Source: an uncultured Paracoccaceae bacterium
GTDB taxonomy: Bacteria > Pseudomonadota > Alphaproteobacteria > Rhodobacterales > Rhodobacteraceae
Length of the DNA stretch: 64,000 bases
NCBI GenBank assembly: GCA_913061275.1
Contig: CAJXSR010000013.1
Span: forward strand, 26,708 to 90,707
Reading direction: 5' to 3'
Shown here: positions 18,974 through 28,411 of the stretch, piece after piece
Position numbering within the stretch: position 1 is the first letter of the stretch
Layout of the letters: every line of letters starts with the position of its first letter
Translations under genes and position numbers: made by a program
The notes under the pieces: generated by a model
What the model was told of the DNA's origin: nothing
The model's input: the letters and a program-made list of their open reading frames with translations, nothing else
Databases searched by the model: none

Positions 18974-19920
18974 GTTGCTTCCCCCTGCTTAGTCGTCCGC
19001 AAGCCATCTGCCAGCAAGTGCATTGCGGCCATCCTGACGGCCACGCCCATCTCAACCTGTTCCTGAATAACCGAGCGAGTGACATCGTCGGCAATATCGC
19101 CATCAATCTCAACGCCCCGGTTCATCGGGCCGGGGTGCATGATGATAGCGTCGGGCTTGGCGTTGGCCAGTTTTTTCACATCCAGACCCCAGCGGTGGTA
19201 ATATTCGCGCTCACTTGGAATAAATGCACCATCCATGCGCTCACGTTGCAGGCGTAGCATCATCACCACATCAACACCCTTCAACCCTTCGTTCATGTCG
19301 TGAAATACCTCCACCCCGAACTTGTCGATGCCTGATGGCAGCAAGGTTTGGGGCGCGATCAGCCGAATGCGGCTTTCCATTTTGTTCAGCAAAAAGATAT
19401 TTGAACGCGCCACACGGCTATGCGCGATATCGCCACATATAGCTACTGATAGACGGTGCAACCGCCCTTTGGCACGGCGAATGGTTAGCGCATCCAGCAA
19501 AGCTTGCGTTGGGTGTTCGTGGCGTCCGTCACCTGCGTTCAACACCGCGCAATTCACCTTTTCTGACAATAGATCGACCGCACCCGATTGCGGGTGGCGC
19601 ATAACCAACAAATCAGGGTTCATCGCGTTCAGTGTCAGGGCTGTATCAACCAGCGTTTCGCCTTTTTTGATCGATGAAGCACCTAACGCCATGTTCATCA
19701 CATCCGCGCCTAGCCGTTTACCAGCCAACTCAAAACTGGCCTGTGTGCGGGTGGAATTTTCAAAGAACATGTTGATTTGTGTAAGACCAGCCAGAACATT
19801 GGAATGCTTATTGGCTTGACGGTTCAGATCAACATAGCTTTCAGCCAGATCAAGAATGGTTGTAATATCGGTAGGGGAAAGCTGTTCTATCCCTAAAAGG
19901 TGGCGCACCGAAATTCCCAT
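18967..19920 (-). CDS. pyrB: Aspartate carbamoyltransferase catalytic subunit
   Basis: The 317-residue product condenses carbamoyl phosphate with aspartate in pyrimidine synthesis. The carbamoyl-phosphate loop [12 protein letters not shown], the [11 protein letters not shown] block, RLQRERMDG and [12 protein letters not shown] are intact. I chose the ATG at 19920 ([10 protein letters not shown]), where family similarity begins and a GAGG precedes it; the frame is open to 19974. It is translationally coupled to the degenerate pyrC homologue. Confidence 0.94.
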   Translation of the reverse strand: MGISVRHLLGIEQLSPTDITTILDLAESYVDLNRQANKHSNVLAGLTQINMFFENSTRTQASFELAGKRLGADVMNMALGASSIKKGETLVDTALTLNAMNPDLLVMRHPQSGAVDLLSEKVNCAVLNAGDGRHEHPTQALLDALTIRRAKGRLHRLSVAICGDIAHSRVARSNIFLLNKMESRIRLIAPQTLLPSGIDKFGVEVFHDMNEGLKGVDVVMMLRLQRERMDGAFIPSEREYYHRWGLDVKKLANAKPDAIIMHPGPMNRGVEIDGDIADDVTRSVIQEQVEMGVAVRMAAMHLLADGLRTTKQGEATC

Positions 19921-20030
19921 GAAGGCCCTCAAAGTTATTTTGCCGCTTATAAGATGGGTTGTGTGCAGAAACAAGGTATTTACGCGGCGCGTGGGAGTTT
20001 CTATTCTAATACAGAATCTGGAACCCCTTC

Positions 20031-20822
20031 ATGATGTATGACCTAGACTATACAGCTGCTAAAGCCGCCCTTGAATGGCAGGTAGAGATGGGTGTGGATG
20101 AGTGCATTGGCGATACTCCAATTAATCGATATGAGGTGGATCCGAAAAAACAAAAACTGAAACTTGGGCCAAGCTCTAACATTGCCCCAGTCACGGTCAT
20201 GCCCTCTGTTCCTCTGCAAGATAGTGTCGTTGATATTGCAGGCATCATGGCAGATAAATGCACAGATCTGACCGCGTTGCGCGATGCGATGGCTGTTTTT
20301 GACCATTGTGCGCTTAAAAAGGGGGCTAAAAACTTGGTCTTCGCAGATGGCAACCCTGTTGCGCGTGTAATGGTTATTGGGGATGCACCAGTGCGCGAAG
20401 AAGATCAGCAAGGCCGCCCTTTTGTTGGTGAAATGGGGGGATTGCTGGATAAAATGTTTGGTGCCATAGGGTTGGCGCGCGATGGAAAAACCGCGCAAGA
20501 TGCGCTTTATATAACAAATGCAATGCCGTGGCGGCCGCCGCAAAACCGCCAGCCTGAGGTGGGTGAAGTCTCTATGATGCTGCCGTTTCTAAAACGCCAC
20601 ATTGCTTTGGTTGACCCTGATGTGGTTGTGTTAATGGGCAATTTGGCGTGTCAGGCATTGCTAGGGCGTAAAGGTATTTCACGGCTGCGTGGGCGCTGGG
20701 CCGAGATTGACGGACGATCAACTCTGCCAATGTTTCACCCGTCAGCGTTATTACAAGACGGGCTTAAAAAACGTGAAGCATGGGCCGACTTACTAACCCT
20801 ACAAGCTCGATTGAGAGGATGA
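20031..20822 (+). CDS. Uracil-DNA glycosylase family-4-like protein lacking Fe-S cysteines
   Basis: The 263-residue protein has the family-4 UDG architecture: LVFADGNPVARVMVIG leading into motif 1 at residues 117-121, PFVGEMGGLLDKM, the YITNAMPWRPPQNR block and motif 2 FHPSALL near 236. Family-4 enzymes use four cysteines for a [4Fe-4S] cluster; here the first pair is reduced to a single Cys93, the RPP-preceding Cys is Trp167, and the next is in MMLPF. Motif 1, usually GEAPG, reads GDAPV. The fold is therefore clear but cluster and catalysis are doubtful or altered. The stop overlaps an ATG of the moaB frame. Confidence 0.85.
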   Translation: MMYDLDYTAAKAALEWQVEMGVDECIGDTPINRYEVDPKKQKLKLGPSSNIAPVTVMPSVPLQDSVVDIAGIMADKCTDLTALRDAMAVFDHCALKKGAKNLVFADGNPVARVMVIGDAPVREEDQQGRPFVGEMGGLLDKMFGAIGLARDGKTAQDALYITNAMPWRPPQNRQPEVGEVSMMLPFLKRHIALVDPDVVVLMGNLACQALLGRKGISRLRGRWAEIDGRSTLPMFHPSALLQDGLKKREAWADLLTLQARLRG

Positions 20823-20824
20823 CA

Positions 20825-21364
20825 ATGACCACGAATACCCGCGAATTTATTCCCATACGTATTGCTGTGTTGACCGTATCGGATACAAGAAAACTGGATG
20901 AAGACCGATCAGGTGATATTCTGGTTGGCCGTATTGAAGCCAGTGGGCATATTTTGGTGGATCGCAAGATCATTCAGGATGAACGCCCGGAAATTTCAAA
21001 ACAACTGCTTGCGTGGTGCAATGATGATAACATCGATGCTGTTATTTCCACAGGTGGTACTGGGTTAACCGGCCGGGATGTAACCGTTGAAGCGCACCGT
21101 GATGTATATGAAAAAGAAATTGATGCTTTCTCCACCCTTTTCACGATTATTTCGATCAAAAAAATCAAAACCTCTGCTGTGCAATCACGTGCCTGTGCTG
21201 GCATAGCGCACGGCACTTATATGTTTGCCCTACCGGGCAGCCCTGGGGCTTGCAAAGACGGTTGGGATGAGATTTTGCAACATCAGCTGGATTACCGCCA
21301 CATGCCGTGTAATTTCATTGAAATGATGCCGCGCTTGGAAGAGCATAAGAAACGCAAGAAATGA
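20825..21364 (+). CDS. moaB: Molybdenum cofactor biosynthesis protein B
   Basis: The 179-residue product belongs to the MoaB/MogA family that adenylylates molybdopterin before metal insertion. The motifs TVSDTRKLDEDRSG, ISTGGTGLTGRDVT and FALPGSPGACKDGWDEI are intact. I chose the ATG at 20825 because AGAGG lies 6 bases upstream; the ATG at 20819 has no space for a binding site. It sits between the UDG-like gene and a Nudix gene, with which it overlaps by 4 bp. Confidence 0.92.
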   Translation: MTTNTREFIPIRIAVLTVSDTRKLDEDRSGDILVGRIEASGHILVDRKIIQDERPEISKQLLAWCNDDNIDAVISTGGTGLTGRDVTVEAHRDVYEKEIDAFSTLFTIISIKKIKTSAVQSRACAGIAHGTYMFALPGSPGACKDGWDEILQHQLDYRHMPCNFIEMMPRLEEHKKRKK

Positions 21365-21810
21365 AGGGATTGTTTCACACGGTTACCCCGTGGCATTCGG
21401 CACATGCATATGTATCTGCGGCGGTTTTATTACAAGATGATTTAGGCCGTATATCGATACATTTCAGAGACGATTTTGAAAATGTTCTAGCGCGTGGGAC
21501 ATGGGGATATTTTTCTGGTGGGGTAAAAGACAGTGAAACCCTGACTGATGCGGCAATACGTGAATTATATGAAGAAACGGGTATTCATGCAGGGGCTGAT
21601 GAACTTAAGCCTATTGCGAAAGCCTACTGTAATGAAACGCCAGAAGGTGCGCATCATTACATATTTTTATTAGAACGGTGTGTCAAATCATCAGATATTT
21701 GTTTGAATGAAGGTGCGGGATTTGCCTTTATACATAAAGACCAGATTGATAGTTTCACTTTGCAACCTGTTGTTCATCGGGTGCTAAAGTATTACTTTAA
21801 AGTAACTTAG
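21361..21810 (+). CDS. Nudix hydrolase
   Basis: The 149-residue product contains a complete Nudix box, G-x5-E-x7-REL-x-EE-x-GI, at about residues 58-80 (GGVKDSET...IRELYEETGI). The family hydrolyses nucleoside diphosphates linked to another moiety; substrate cannot be inferred. The start overlaps the moaB stop (ATGA), so the two are coupled. Confidence 0.9.
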   Translation: MKGLFHTVTPWHSAHAYVSAAVLLQDDLGRISIHFRDDFENVLARGTWGYFSGGVKDSETLTDAAIRELYEETGIHAGADELKPIAKAYCNETPEGAHHYIFLLERCVKSSDICLNEGAGFAFIHKDQIDSFTLQPVVHRVLKYYFKVT

Positions 21811-21865
21811 TAGTACTTACAGTATTTTTTGTGTATAATTGAATAATTTCAATATGTTAACATAG

Positions 21866-21881
21866 TGTCCCAACTGGGACA
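21866..21881. promoter_or_regulatory. Palindrome upstream of the RND efflux genes
   Basis: TGTCCC-AACT-GGGACA is a perfect 6-bp inverted repeat about 130 bp upstream of the adaptor gene. It resembles a dimeric repressor operator; a short hairpin is the alternative. Confidence 0.4.
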
Positions 21882-21930
21882 TTGATTTTGATGGGGTGAA
21901 AACCGCTAAAACCCTGTCGATTACGAAAAA

Positions 21931-21958
21931 ATCATTTGTCGGAAACCGACGAAATGAT
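21931..21958. promoter_or_regulatory. Long hairpin upstream of the RND efflux genes
   Basis: ATCATTTGTCGG and CCGACGAAATGAT pair over 12 bases with one bulged C and a 3-base loop. No T-run follows, so it is a poor terminator. It may be an operator or leader structure for the efflux genes that start 55 bp downstream. Confidence 0.45.
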
Positions 21959-22012
21959 AGTTTAAAGACGTATAATGCCTGAATATTACTGCGAAACTGC
22001 ATTGAGGAAGCG

Positions 22013-23464
22013 ATGAGATTTATGACACGGAGCCTGATGGGCCTGTTTCTGGCTGGCTTGACTGTCGCGTTGCTTATGGCAGCGGGGATGGTGGTTTTGT
22101 CGTCTTTCAAAGAGGATGAAATTGCTGGGCATGGGGCGAGATCGGCACGTGAACGCGTTTTTGTTGTGAATGTCATGCAAATAGAACCCACCCGTGCCAC
22201 ACCTGTTATTCGAACCTTCGGTGAAGTTATTAGTGGGCGCACGCTTGAATTACGCGCAGCATCTGGTGGGTCTTTGGTGAAAATCGCTGATAGTTTTCGC
22301 GAAGGCGGTTTGGTGCATGAAGGTGAATTACTATTTCAAACCGATCCTGCAACCTCACAAGCAAAAGCGCAGCTTTCTGCAACAGAGCTAGATGAAGCTA
22401 AAGCCGAGTTAAGCGAGGCAAATGAGGCATTGGGCCTTGCCAAAGATGAATTGCGTGCAGCCGTGCATCAATATGAATTACGCCAACAGGCATATAAACG
22501 CCAAAAATCACTGCGCGAGCGCGGAATTGGTACGGAATCAGCATTAGAAACGGCTGCCCTTTCGGCCTCTAGCGCTGAACAAGCGTCCCTTGCAAAACGT
22601 CAAAGTCTTGCCAATGCCAAGTCACGTATTAATCGGGCGAAAATTGCGCTGTCACGCAGCCAGATTAACCATCATGAAGCCCAAAGGATATTAAACGATA
22701 CATCCGTTACCGCAAAATTTGACGGTGTTCTAAGTGACGTGACAGGTGATTTGGGTGGGCTTGTAAATGCGAATGAACGTTTGGCACGCTTGATTGACCC
22801 TAACGCGCTTGAAGTTGCATTTCGAATAACAAGTGCAGAGTTTATGCGTATGACGGCACAAAAATTGTCTATAAACAGTGCGAAAGTAATCGTAAAATTT
22901 AACGGTACAGGCGAAGGCGTGATTGCAACGATTGACCGCGTTAGTGCCGCTGTTGGTGAAGGCAAAACAGGTCGGGAATTATTCGCATCCCTTGATGCTG
23001 AAAAAGTTTCAAATGCCCGCCCTGGTGATTTTGTGTCTGTGACACTGGAAGAACCTGCATTGGATAATGTGGTTATTCTGCCCTCAACGGCGGCCTCTGC
23101 CACAGGGGATGTACTGGTTTTAGGCGAAAATGATCGCTTGGAAGTAATGAAGGTCGAAATCCTGCGCAAACAGGCAGATCAGATTATTGTGTCTCTTGGG
23201 AAACTTAAAGGACGCGAAATTGTTTTGGAACGCGCACCACAGCTTGGGGCGGGGATAAAAGTTAATCCACGCAGGGATGAGGCGGTGAAAAATAAAGATC
23301 AAACTGTACCTGTTAGCGATGAGTTGCGCCAAAGAATGATCGCCTATGTCGAGGCAAATAAAAAAATGCCTGTAGATTTAAAACGCAGTATTCTGGGTAA
23401 GCTGAACAGCCCACAAATACCAAAAGAAACGTATGACCGTATCACTTCTCGGATGGGGGGGTAA
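22013..23464 (+). CDS. RND efflux periplasmic adaptor (membrane fusion protein)
   Basis: The 483-residue product has an N-terminal membrane or signal segment (about 8-32), a split lipoyl/barrel-sandwich domain (VIRTFGEVISGRTLELRA near 62 and TAKFDGVLSDV near 235), a long alpha-helical hairpin between them rich in Ala/Glu/Gln, and beta-barrel and membrane-proximal domains. A charged C-terminal extension of about 70 residues follows. GAGGAAGCG supplies the ribosome binding site. It links the inner-membrane pump encoded 3 bases downstream to an outer-membrane channel not found in this window. Confidence 0.93.
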   Translation: MRFMTRSLMGLFLAGLTVALLMAAGMVVLSSFKEDEIAGHGARSARERVFVVNVMQIEPTRATPVIRTFGEVISGRTLELRAASGGSLVKIADSFREGGLVHEGELLFQTDPATSQAKAQLSATELDEAKAELSEANEALGLAKDELRAAVHQYELRQQAYKRQKSLRERGIGTESALETAALSASSAEQASLAKRQSLANAKSRINRAKIALSRSQINHHEAQRILNDTSVTAKFDGVLSDVTGDLGGLVNANERLARLIDPNALEVAFRITSAEFMRMTAQKLSINSAKVIVKFNGTGEGVIATIDRVSAAVGEGKTGRELFASLDAEKVSNARPGDFVSVTLEEPALDNVVILPSTAASATGDVLVLGENDRLEVMKVEILRKQADQIIVSLGKLKGREIVLERAPQLGAGIKVNPRRDEAVKNKDQTVPVSDELRQRMIAYVEANKKMPVDLKRSILGKLNSPQIPKETYDRITSRMGG

Positions 23465-23467
23465 GAT

Positions 23468-26400
23468 ATGGCCATGCGGCAGCTGCCAGAAACGGCAGGT
23501 GGGATTTTATCATATTTCACACGTCATGGAACAGCTGCAAATCTATTGCTGGTTATCATGCTTGTGTTTGGTTTTGCGGCATCAACCCAAATTAGGGCGC
23601 AATTTTTTCCTGATGTAATTATCGATAATGTCAGTGTTAGTGTGAAATGGGATGGTGCAGGGCCAGAAGAAATAGATGATGGTATTGTTGCCCTGTTAGA
23701 GCCTGTTTTGCTGGCTGTGGAAGGTGTTGAAAGCAGTACATCAAACGCCAGTCAGGGGCGGGCGACTATATCGTTGGATTTTGCTCCTGATTGGGACATG
23801 TCACGTGCGGCAGATGATGTGAAGGTTGCCGTGGATAGTGTAACTGACCTGCCAGAAGATATTGACGAACCCGTTGTACGCCGTGGCGCATGGCGTGACC
23901 GTGTAACGGATGTGGTGATAACAGGGCCTGTGCCGCCTGAACAGTTGGGCCGCTTTGCGGATGAGCTTGCCGCACGTTTGTTTCGCGCGGGCGTTACACG
24001 CACCAATATTCGGGGCGTTTCTGCCCCTGAAATTGTTGTTTCAGCCCCAGAGCTGTCTTTGATCCAGCATGATGTGACTTTGCGCCAAATTGCCGAAGTG
24101 ATTGCTGGTGAAACCAATACTGATCCTGCGGGGGATGTTGCGGGTGGTTTGGCGCGGGTCAAAACGGGCGTTGAAAAGCGCACGGTCGAGGAAATACAAT
24201 CCATCGTTGTGAAGTCAAATATTGATGGTTCAAAGTTGCGGGTTTTTGATGTTGCAACGGTTGAGCTATTGGGCAGTGACAGCGCACGGGCCTATTATGT
24301 TGGTAAAGACCCTGCAATTTCTATTCGTGTAGATCGTTCGGATCAGGGCGATGCCATTAAAATGCAGGCAATCGTGCAAGAAGTAGCCGATAATATGCAA
24401 TTAACTTTACCAGAAGGGGTGAAGATTGATCTGATCCGCACGCGCGCACAGGCCATAACAGACCGGCTGAATGTCTTGCTGGATAATGGTTTGGTTGGGC
24501 TGGGTCTTGTCATTTTACTGTTGTTTTTATTTTTAAACGCCCGCACGGCTTTTTGGGTAACAGCAGGTATTCCAGCAGCGATGTTCGCCGCCATAGGCTT
24601 TATGTATTTGGCAGGCATAACATTGAATATGGTCTCGCTTTTTGGGTTAATTATCTGTCTGGGCATTGTTGTGGATGATGCGATTGTTGTGGGTGAACAC
24701 GCAGATTTTAGGGCCAGAACATTAGGCGAAGACGCGGTTACGGCCTCTGTAAATGCGGCAAGACGAATGGCGCCGCCCGTTTTTTCAGCAACCATTACCA
24801 CGGTTTTAGCATTTTGGAGTTTGACCTTTGTGGGGGGGCATTTCGGCAGTTTGATTGTGGACATACCCTTTACTGTCATTGTGGTCTTATTGGCCTCATT
24901 ACTGGAATGTTTTATCATTTTGCCAAACCACATGAGCCATTCTGTTGGGCAGCAGGCAGATAAATGGTACGATTTTCCCAGCACTTGGTTTAACCGTGGG
25001 TTTAGGGTGTTCCGAGAGGTAATCTTTAAAAGGTTTATGCATGGGGTGTTGGTTTTGCGATACCCTGTGCTGGCACTTGTGACCTTAATATTGGCAACAC
25101 AAGCGGCACTATTCTTTTCTGGCGAAGTAACATGGCGTTTCTTTAATGCGCCTGAACGTGGGTCAATATCTGCAAATATTGCGATGCTGCCGGGGGCTGA
25201 CCGCAGTGACACGCTGGAAATGGTACATGAGTTACAACGTGCGGTGAATGAAACGGCCAAGCAATTCGAAGATGAACATGGTGTAAACCCTGTTACCTAT
25301 GTGTTGTCCGAGGTGGGGGGTAACACGGGGCGCGGCCTGTCTGGCTCTGGTACAAAAGACAAAGATTTATTGGGGTCTATCGCGGTAGAATTGATAGATG
25401 CAGATTTTCGTCCTTATACCTCTACAGTCTTTTTAGCGGCGGTTCAGAATGCTGTGCGCAAACATTCGCAACTTGAAACGGTTAGTTTCAGGCGATGGCG
25501 TTCGGGGCCAGGGGGCGATGCACTTGATGTACAATTCTACGGTGCCAGTGCAGATATTTTAAAGCAGGCCGCAGAAGATCTGAAATCACAAATGTCGGTA
25601 TACCCAGAGGTTTCAGCATTGGAAGATAGTCTGGCCTATGACAAAGAAGAACTGATATTGCAGCTTACCCCGCAAGGGCAAGCATTAGGCTTTACCATTG
25701 ATGTGATAGGGCGTGAATTACGCCATCGATTGAACGGTATTACGGCTGCATCTTTTCCGGTTGGTGCCAGAACATCTGATGTGACAGTGCGGTTGGAAGA
25801 AAGTGAATTAACCGCAGATTTTCTGGACAGAACCAAATTGCGCAGTCCGCAAGGGCAGTATGTTACCCTGTCTGATATCGTCTTTGTAAATACCAAAGTT
25901 GGGTTTTCAACTGTGCGCCGTGAAAATGGTATTCGTTTGGTTACAGTATCAGGGGATATATCCGAAGATGATCCCGCCCGTGCGCAAGAGATTGTTGAAA
26001 AGCTGCGCAATCAACATCTGCCAGATATTGCATCTAGATTAGGTGTGGAATGGCGTTTGTCTGGACTTGCAGAACAAGAGCAGGATTTTTTAACGGACGC
26101 GTTAAAGGGTTTTATTCTATGCCTTTTAGGTATTTACCTGACGCTCACGTGGATATTTGCAAGCTGGTCACGGCCCATTGTGGTTATGGCGATCATTCCG
26201 TTTGGGTTGATCGGAACTATTTATGGTCACCATGTCTGGGAGGTGCCTTTATCTATGTTCTCGGTCGTGGGGTTGCTGGGGATGAGTGGTATTATCATTA
26301 ACGATTCCATTGTTTTGGTAACAACGATTGATGAATATGCACAAAAGCGTGGGCTATTACCTGCTATTGTAGATGCAACATGTGATCGGTTGCGCCCTGT

Positions 26401-26884
26401 TTTGTTGACCACATTAACCACCGTGCTAGGCCTTATGCCGTTGCTATTCGAAACCTCACGTCAGGCACAGTTTTTGAAACCGACCGTGATTACTTTGTGT
26501 TACGGGCTTGGGTTTGGCATGATTTTGGTGTTGTTGGTTGTACCGTCTTTGGTGGTTGTACAAAAAGATGTATCAAAGCTAATCTCTGCGTTTCGCCATA
26601 GCTTGCTTGGATCAAAAACACCTATGCGGTATCGCGGTTTGATAGGCGTGGCAACCTTGGCAAGTATTACGCTTATTGCGTTAGCATCGGGTCATTTGAT
26701 TATAAACCAAACCCCTGCACCTTGGGTTTTTCAACTTATACCTTCACAAATAATCAAACTAATTGGCACTTCGCCAGTGCTGATAACGTTGGCCGCAGAA
26801 ATTATCGGGTTGGTACTGATCTTGCTTAGCACAATGCTGATGCTGTTTGTATTAATTGGTGTTAATAGAGCTGCCAAAGTTTAA
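23468..26884 (+). CDS. RND efflux transporter permease (AcrB/HAE1 type)
   Basis: The 1138-residue proton-driven pump shows the two-fold RND architecture: a first membrane helix near residue 20-38, a large periplasmic loop, six helices, a second large loop and six more helices. The proton-relay motif GIVVDDAIVVGEH lies in the fourth helix, and the second half has GMSGIIINDSIVLV. Length and the tail (two further hydrophobic segments after about residue 1050) slightly exceed the usual 1030-1050. Substrates cannot be predicted. The stop overlaps the convergent DsbD-alpha gene end by 4 bp. Confidence 0.94.
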   Translation: MAMRQLPETAGGILSYFTRHGTAANLLLVIMLVFGFAASTQIRAQFFPDVIIDNVSVSVKWDGAGPEEIDDGIVALLEPVLLAVEGVESSTSNASQGRATISLDFAPDWDMSRAADDVKVAVDSVTDLPEDIDEPVVRRGAWRDRVTDVVITGPVPPEQLGRFADELAARLFRAGVTRTNIRGVSAPEIVVSAPELSLIQHDVTLRQIAEVIAGETNTDPAGDVAGGLARVKTGVEKRTVEEIQSIVVKSNIDGSKLRVFDVATVELLGSDSARAYYVGKDPAISIRVDRSDQGDAIKMQAIVQEVADNMQLTLPEGVKIDLIRTRAQAITDRLNVLLDNGLVGLGLVILLLFLFLNARTAFWVTAGIPAAMFAAIGFMYLAGITLNMVSLFGLIICLGIVVDDAIVVGEHADFRARTLGEDAVTASVNAARRMAPPVFSATITTVLAFWSLTFVGGHFGSLIVDIPFTVIVVLLASLLECFIILPNHMSHSVGQQADKWYDFPSTWFNRGFRVFREVIFKRFMHGVLVLRYPVLALVTLILATQAALFFSGEVTWRFFNAPERGSISANIAMLPGADRSDTLEMVHELQRAVNETAKQFEDEHGVNPVTYVLSEVGGNTGRGLSGSGTKDKDLLGSIAVELIDADFRPYTSTVFLAAVQNAVRKHSQLETVSFRRWRSGPGGDALDVQFYGASADILKQAAEDLKSQMSVYPEVSALEDSLAYDKEELILQLTPQGQALGFTIDVIGRELRHRLNGITAASFPVGARTSDVTVRLEESELTADFLDRTKLRSPQGQYVTLSDIVFVNTKVGFSTVRRENGIRLVTVSGDISEDDPARAQEIVEKLRNQHLPDIASRLGVEWRLSGLAEQEQDFLTDALKGFILCLLGIYLTLTWIFASWSRPIVVMAIIPFGLIGTIYGHHVWEVPLSMFSVVGLLGMSGIIINDSIVLVTTIDEYAQKRGLLPAIVDATCDRLRPVLLTTLTTVLGLMPLLFETSRQAQFLKPTVITLCYGLGFGMILVLLVVPSLVVVQKDVSKLISAFRHSLLGSKTPMRYRGLIGVATLASITLIALASGHLIINQTPAPWVFQLIPSQIIKLIGTSPVLITLAAEIIGLVLILLSTMLMLFVLIGVNRAAKV

Positions 26885-27702
26885 CTTGGGGCAGGACATC
26901 CTTTAATTTCAAGGGCTTGCTTGTCGCCAATAAGGGTTAGGCGTAATTTACTTCTGTCCATAAAAAACGGTTGACCTGAAAATGACACAAGCTCTGCATT
27001 TGCAGTTAGATGCTTGTTATACTGCGTTAAACCAGTTTGCTCTATCCAGATATTAGGTTGCGCGAATTCAATCACTACTTTCTGAACTGCGGGCGCTTTG
27101 TTCTTAAATGTCATGCTTGCCGTTATTTCTAGCCCGTCATCTATTGGGTTCACTACACAAGATACCGATTTCAGGCCGCTTGATTTTGCAGATTTTGGTT
27201 TTTCAGAAAGCGTATTCATTATCAAAACTTTATCTTGGCTATGATCGTTTACCAAGTTTATATCCAATTTTGATGCGACAGGAATACAGACGTCTTTGCA
27301 AATCCCGAAATCAACACGCGATTTTATTGTTATTGGTTTACCTTGAACCTTTGGTTTGAACTCGATCGGCAAAACCAACTCGCCCTTATAACCAATGGTG
27401 GGAATGCCGTTTTGCAGATAAAGTTTGGGTGAGGGCCAGTGATATTTAACGGATGCTATGTTTGACGAGCCTTTCCATTTAAAGCTTGGCGGAATGCCTG
27501 CACCACCTGGTGCACGCCAATACGTTTTCCAGCCATCCTCTAATGTAATGCGCATTGCGGCCATATGCGTGCCTTTTGAAGTGCGCCAGCCATGTAAGAA
27601 TTCTACTTTTTCCAATCCCTTTTGTGCAACATAATCTTGTGCGCTAACAGGTGTTGCCAGCAGTGCTACTGAGCAGAAGAATTGGGGTAGTCTTTTTAAC
27701 AT
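26881..27702 (-). CDS. Stand-alone DsbD N-terminal (alpha) domain protein
   Basis: The 273-residue secreted protein starts with a signal peptide ending near PVSAQD and matches the periplasmic alpha domain of DsbD (thiol-disulfide interchange). The GWKTYWRAPGGAGIPPSF block and FGICKDVCIPV with its paired cysteines are visible. The membrane and thioredoxin domains of full DsbD are absent, which is usual for this Rhodobacterales protein. It probably delivers electrons to periplasmic thiol proteins, for example in cytochrome c maturation. It converges on the RND permease gene. Confidence 0.85.
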   Translation of the reverse strand: MLKRLPQFFCSVALLATPVSAQDYVAQKGLEKVEFLHGWRTSKGTHMAAMRITLEDGWKTYWRAPGGAGIPPSFKWKGSSNIASVKYHWPSPKLYLQNGIPTIGYKGELVLPIEFKPKVQGKPITIKSRVDFGICKDVCIPVASKLDINLVNDHSQDKVLIMNTLSEKPKSAKSSGLKSVSCVVNPIDDGLEITASMTFKNKAPAVQKVVIEFAQPNIWIEQTGLTQYNKHLTANAELVSFSGQPFFMDRSKLRLTLIGDKQALEIKGCPAPS

Positions 27703-27835
27703 TACTTCGAAACCTTACATTACGTGGCCAATCTATACATACTTGGCAAAAGTGGAAATCACATTTTGGTTTAGTTATGTGTCAAGTGTCGATCTACCCC
27801 TTGTATGTAAGAAACTTCTATCCCATCTTCATCGT

Positions 27836-28411
27836 ATGGAAAATAGCAAAACACTGCCGCATCTTGATGGAAAACTTTTAATCGCAATGCCAGGCATGGG
27901 CGACCCTAGGTTTGATAAGTCACTGATTTATATGTGCGCCCATTCAGAGGATGGGGCGATGGGGTTAATTGTAAACAAACCAGCGATTGATCTGCGATTT
28001 TCTGATCTACTTGAGCAGTTAAATATTACGCCAGCCGAAGAGTTTGCCCCGATAGAAATACATTTTGGCGGGCCAGTTGAACACGGACGCGGGTTTGTGC
28101 TGCATTCAAAAGATTACATTGCCAAGGATTCTACACTGGAAGTGGACGATAATTTCGGCATGACTGCAACTCTGGATATTTTAGAGGATATCTCACATGG
28201 AAATGGGCCAGATACTTGTTTGTTGGCACTGGGTTATGCTGGCTGGGGGCCAGGCCAGTTAGAGGATGAAATTCGGGCTAACGGTTGGCTGACGTGCGAG
28301 GCAGATGCTAACCTGATATTTTCGGATGACCATACCACCAAATGGACAGGTGCCATTGAAAGTCTGGGGTTTGACCCGCGATTATTGTCTGCAACAGGCG
28401 GAACTGCTTAA
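27836..28411 (+). CDS. YqgE/AlgH family protein (UPF0301)
   Basis: The 191-residue product matches UPF0301: GKLLIAMPGMGDPRFDKSLIYMCAH-type start, GLIVNKP, FGGPVEHGRGFVLH and the LGYAGWGPGQLEDEI block are all present. The precise role is unknown; AlgH was once described as a transcriptional regulator. I chose the ATG at 27836 because family similarity starts immediately after it, although the frame extends back to 27743. The stop overlaps the end of the convergent Sua5 gene by 4 bp. Confidence 0.92.
   Translation: MENSKTLPHLDGKLLIAMPGMGDPRFDKSLIYMCAHSEDGAMGLIVNKPAIDLRFSDLLEQLNITPAEEFAPIEIHFGGPVEHGRGFVLHSKDYIAKDSTLEVDDNFGMTATLDILEDISHGNGPDTCLLALGYAGWGPGQLEDEIRANGWLTCEADANLIFSDDHTTKWTGAIESLGFDPRLLSATGGTA

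Noticed and set aside
24343..25260. 305-codon frame opposite the RND permease
   Set aside because: Antisense shadow; Ser/Thr/Lys-rich composition without motifs, and the RND frame is clearly real.
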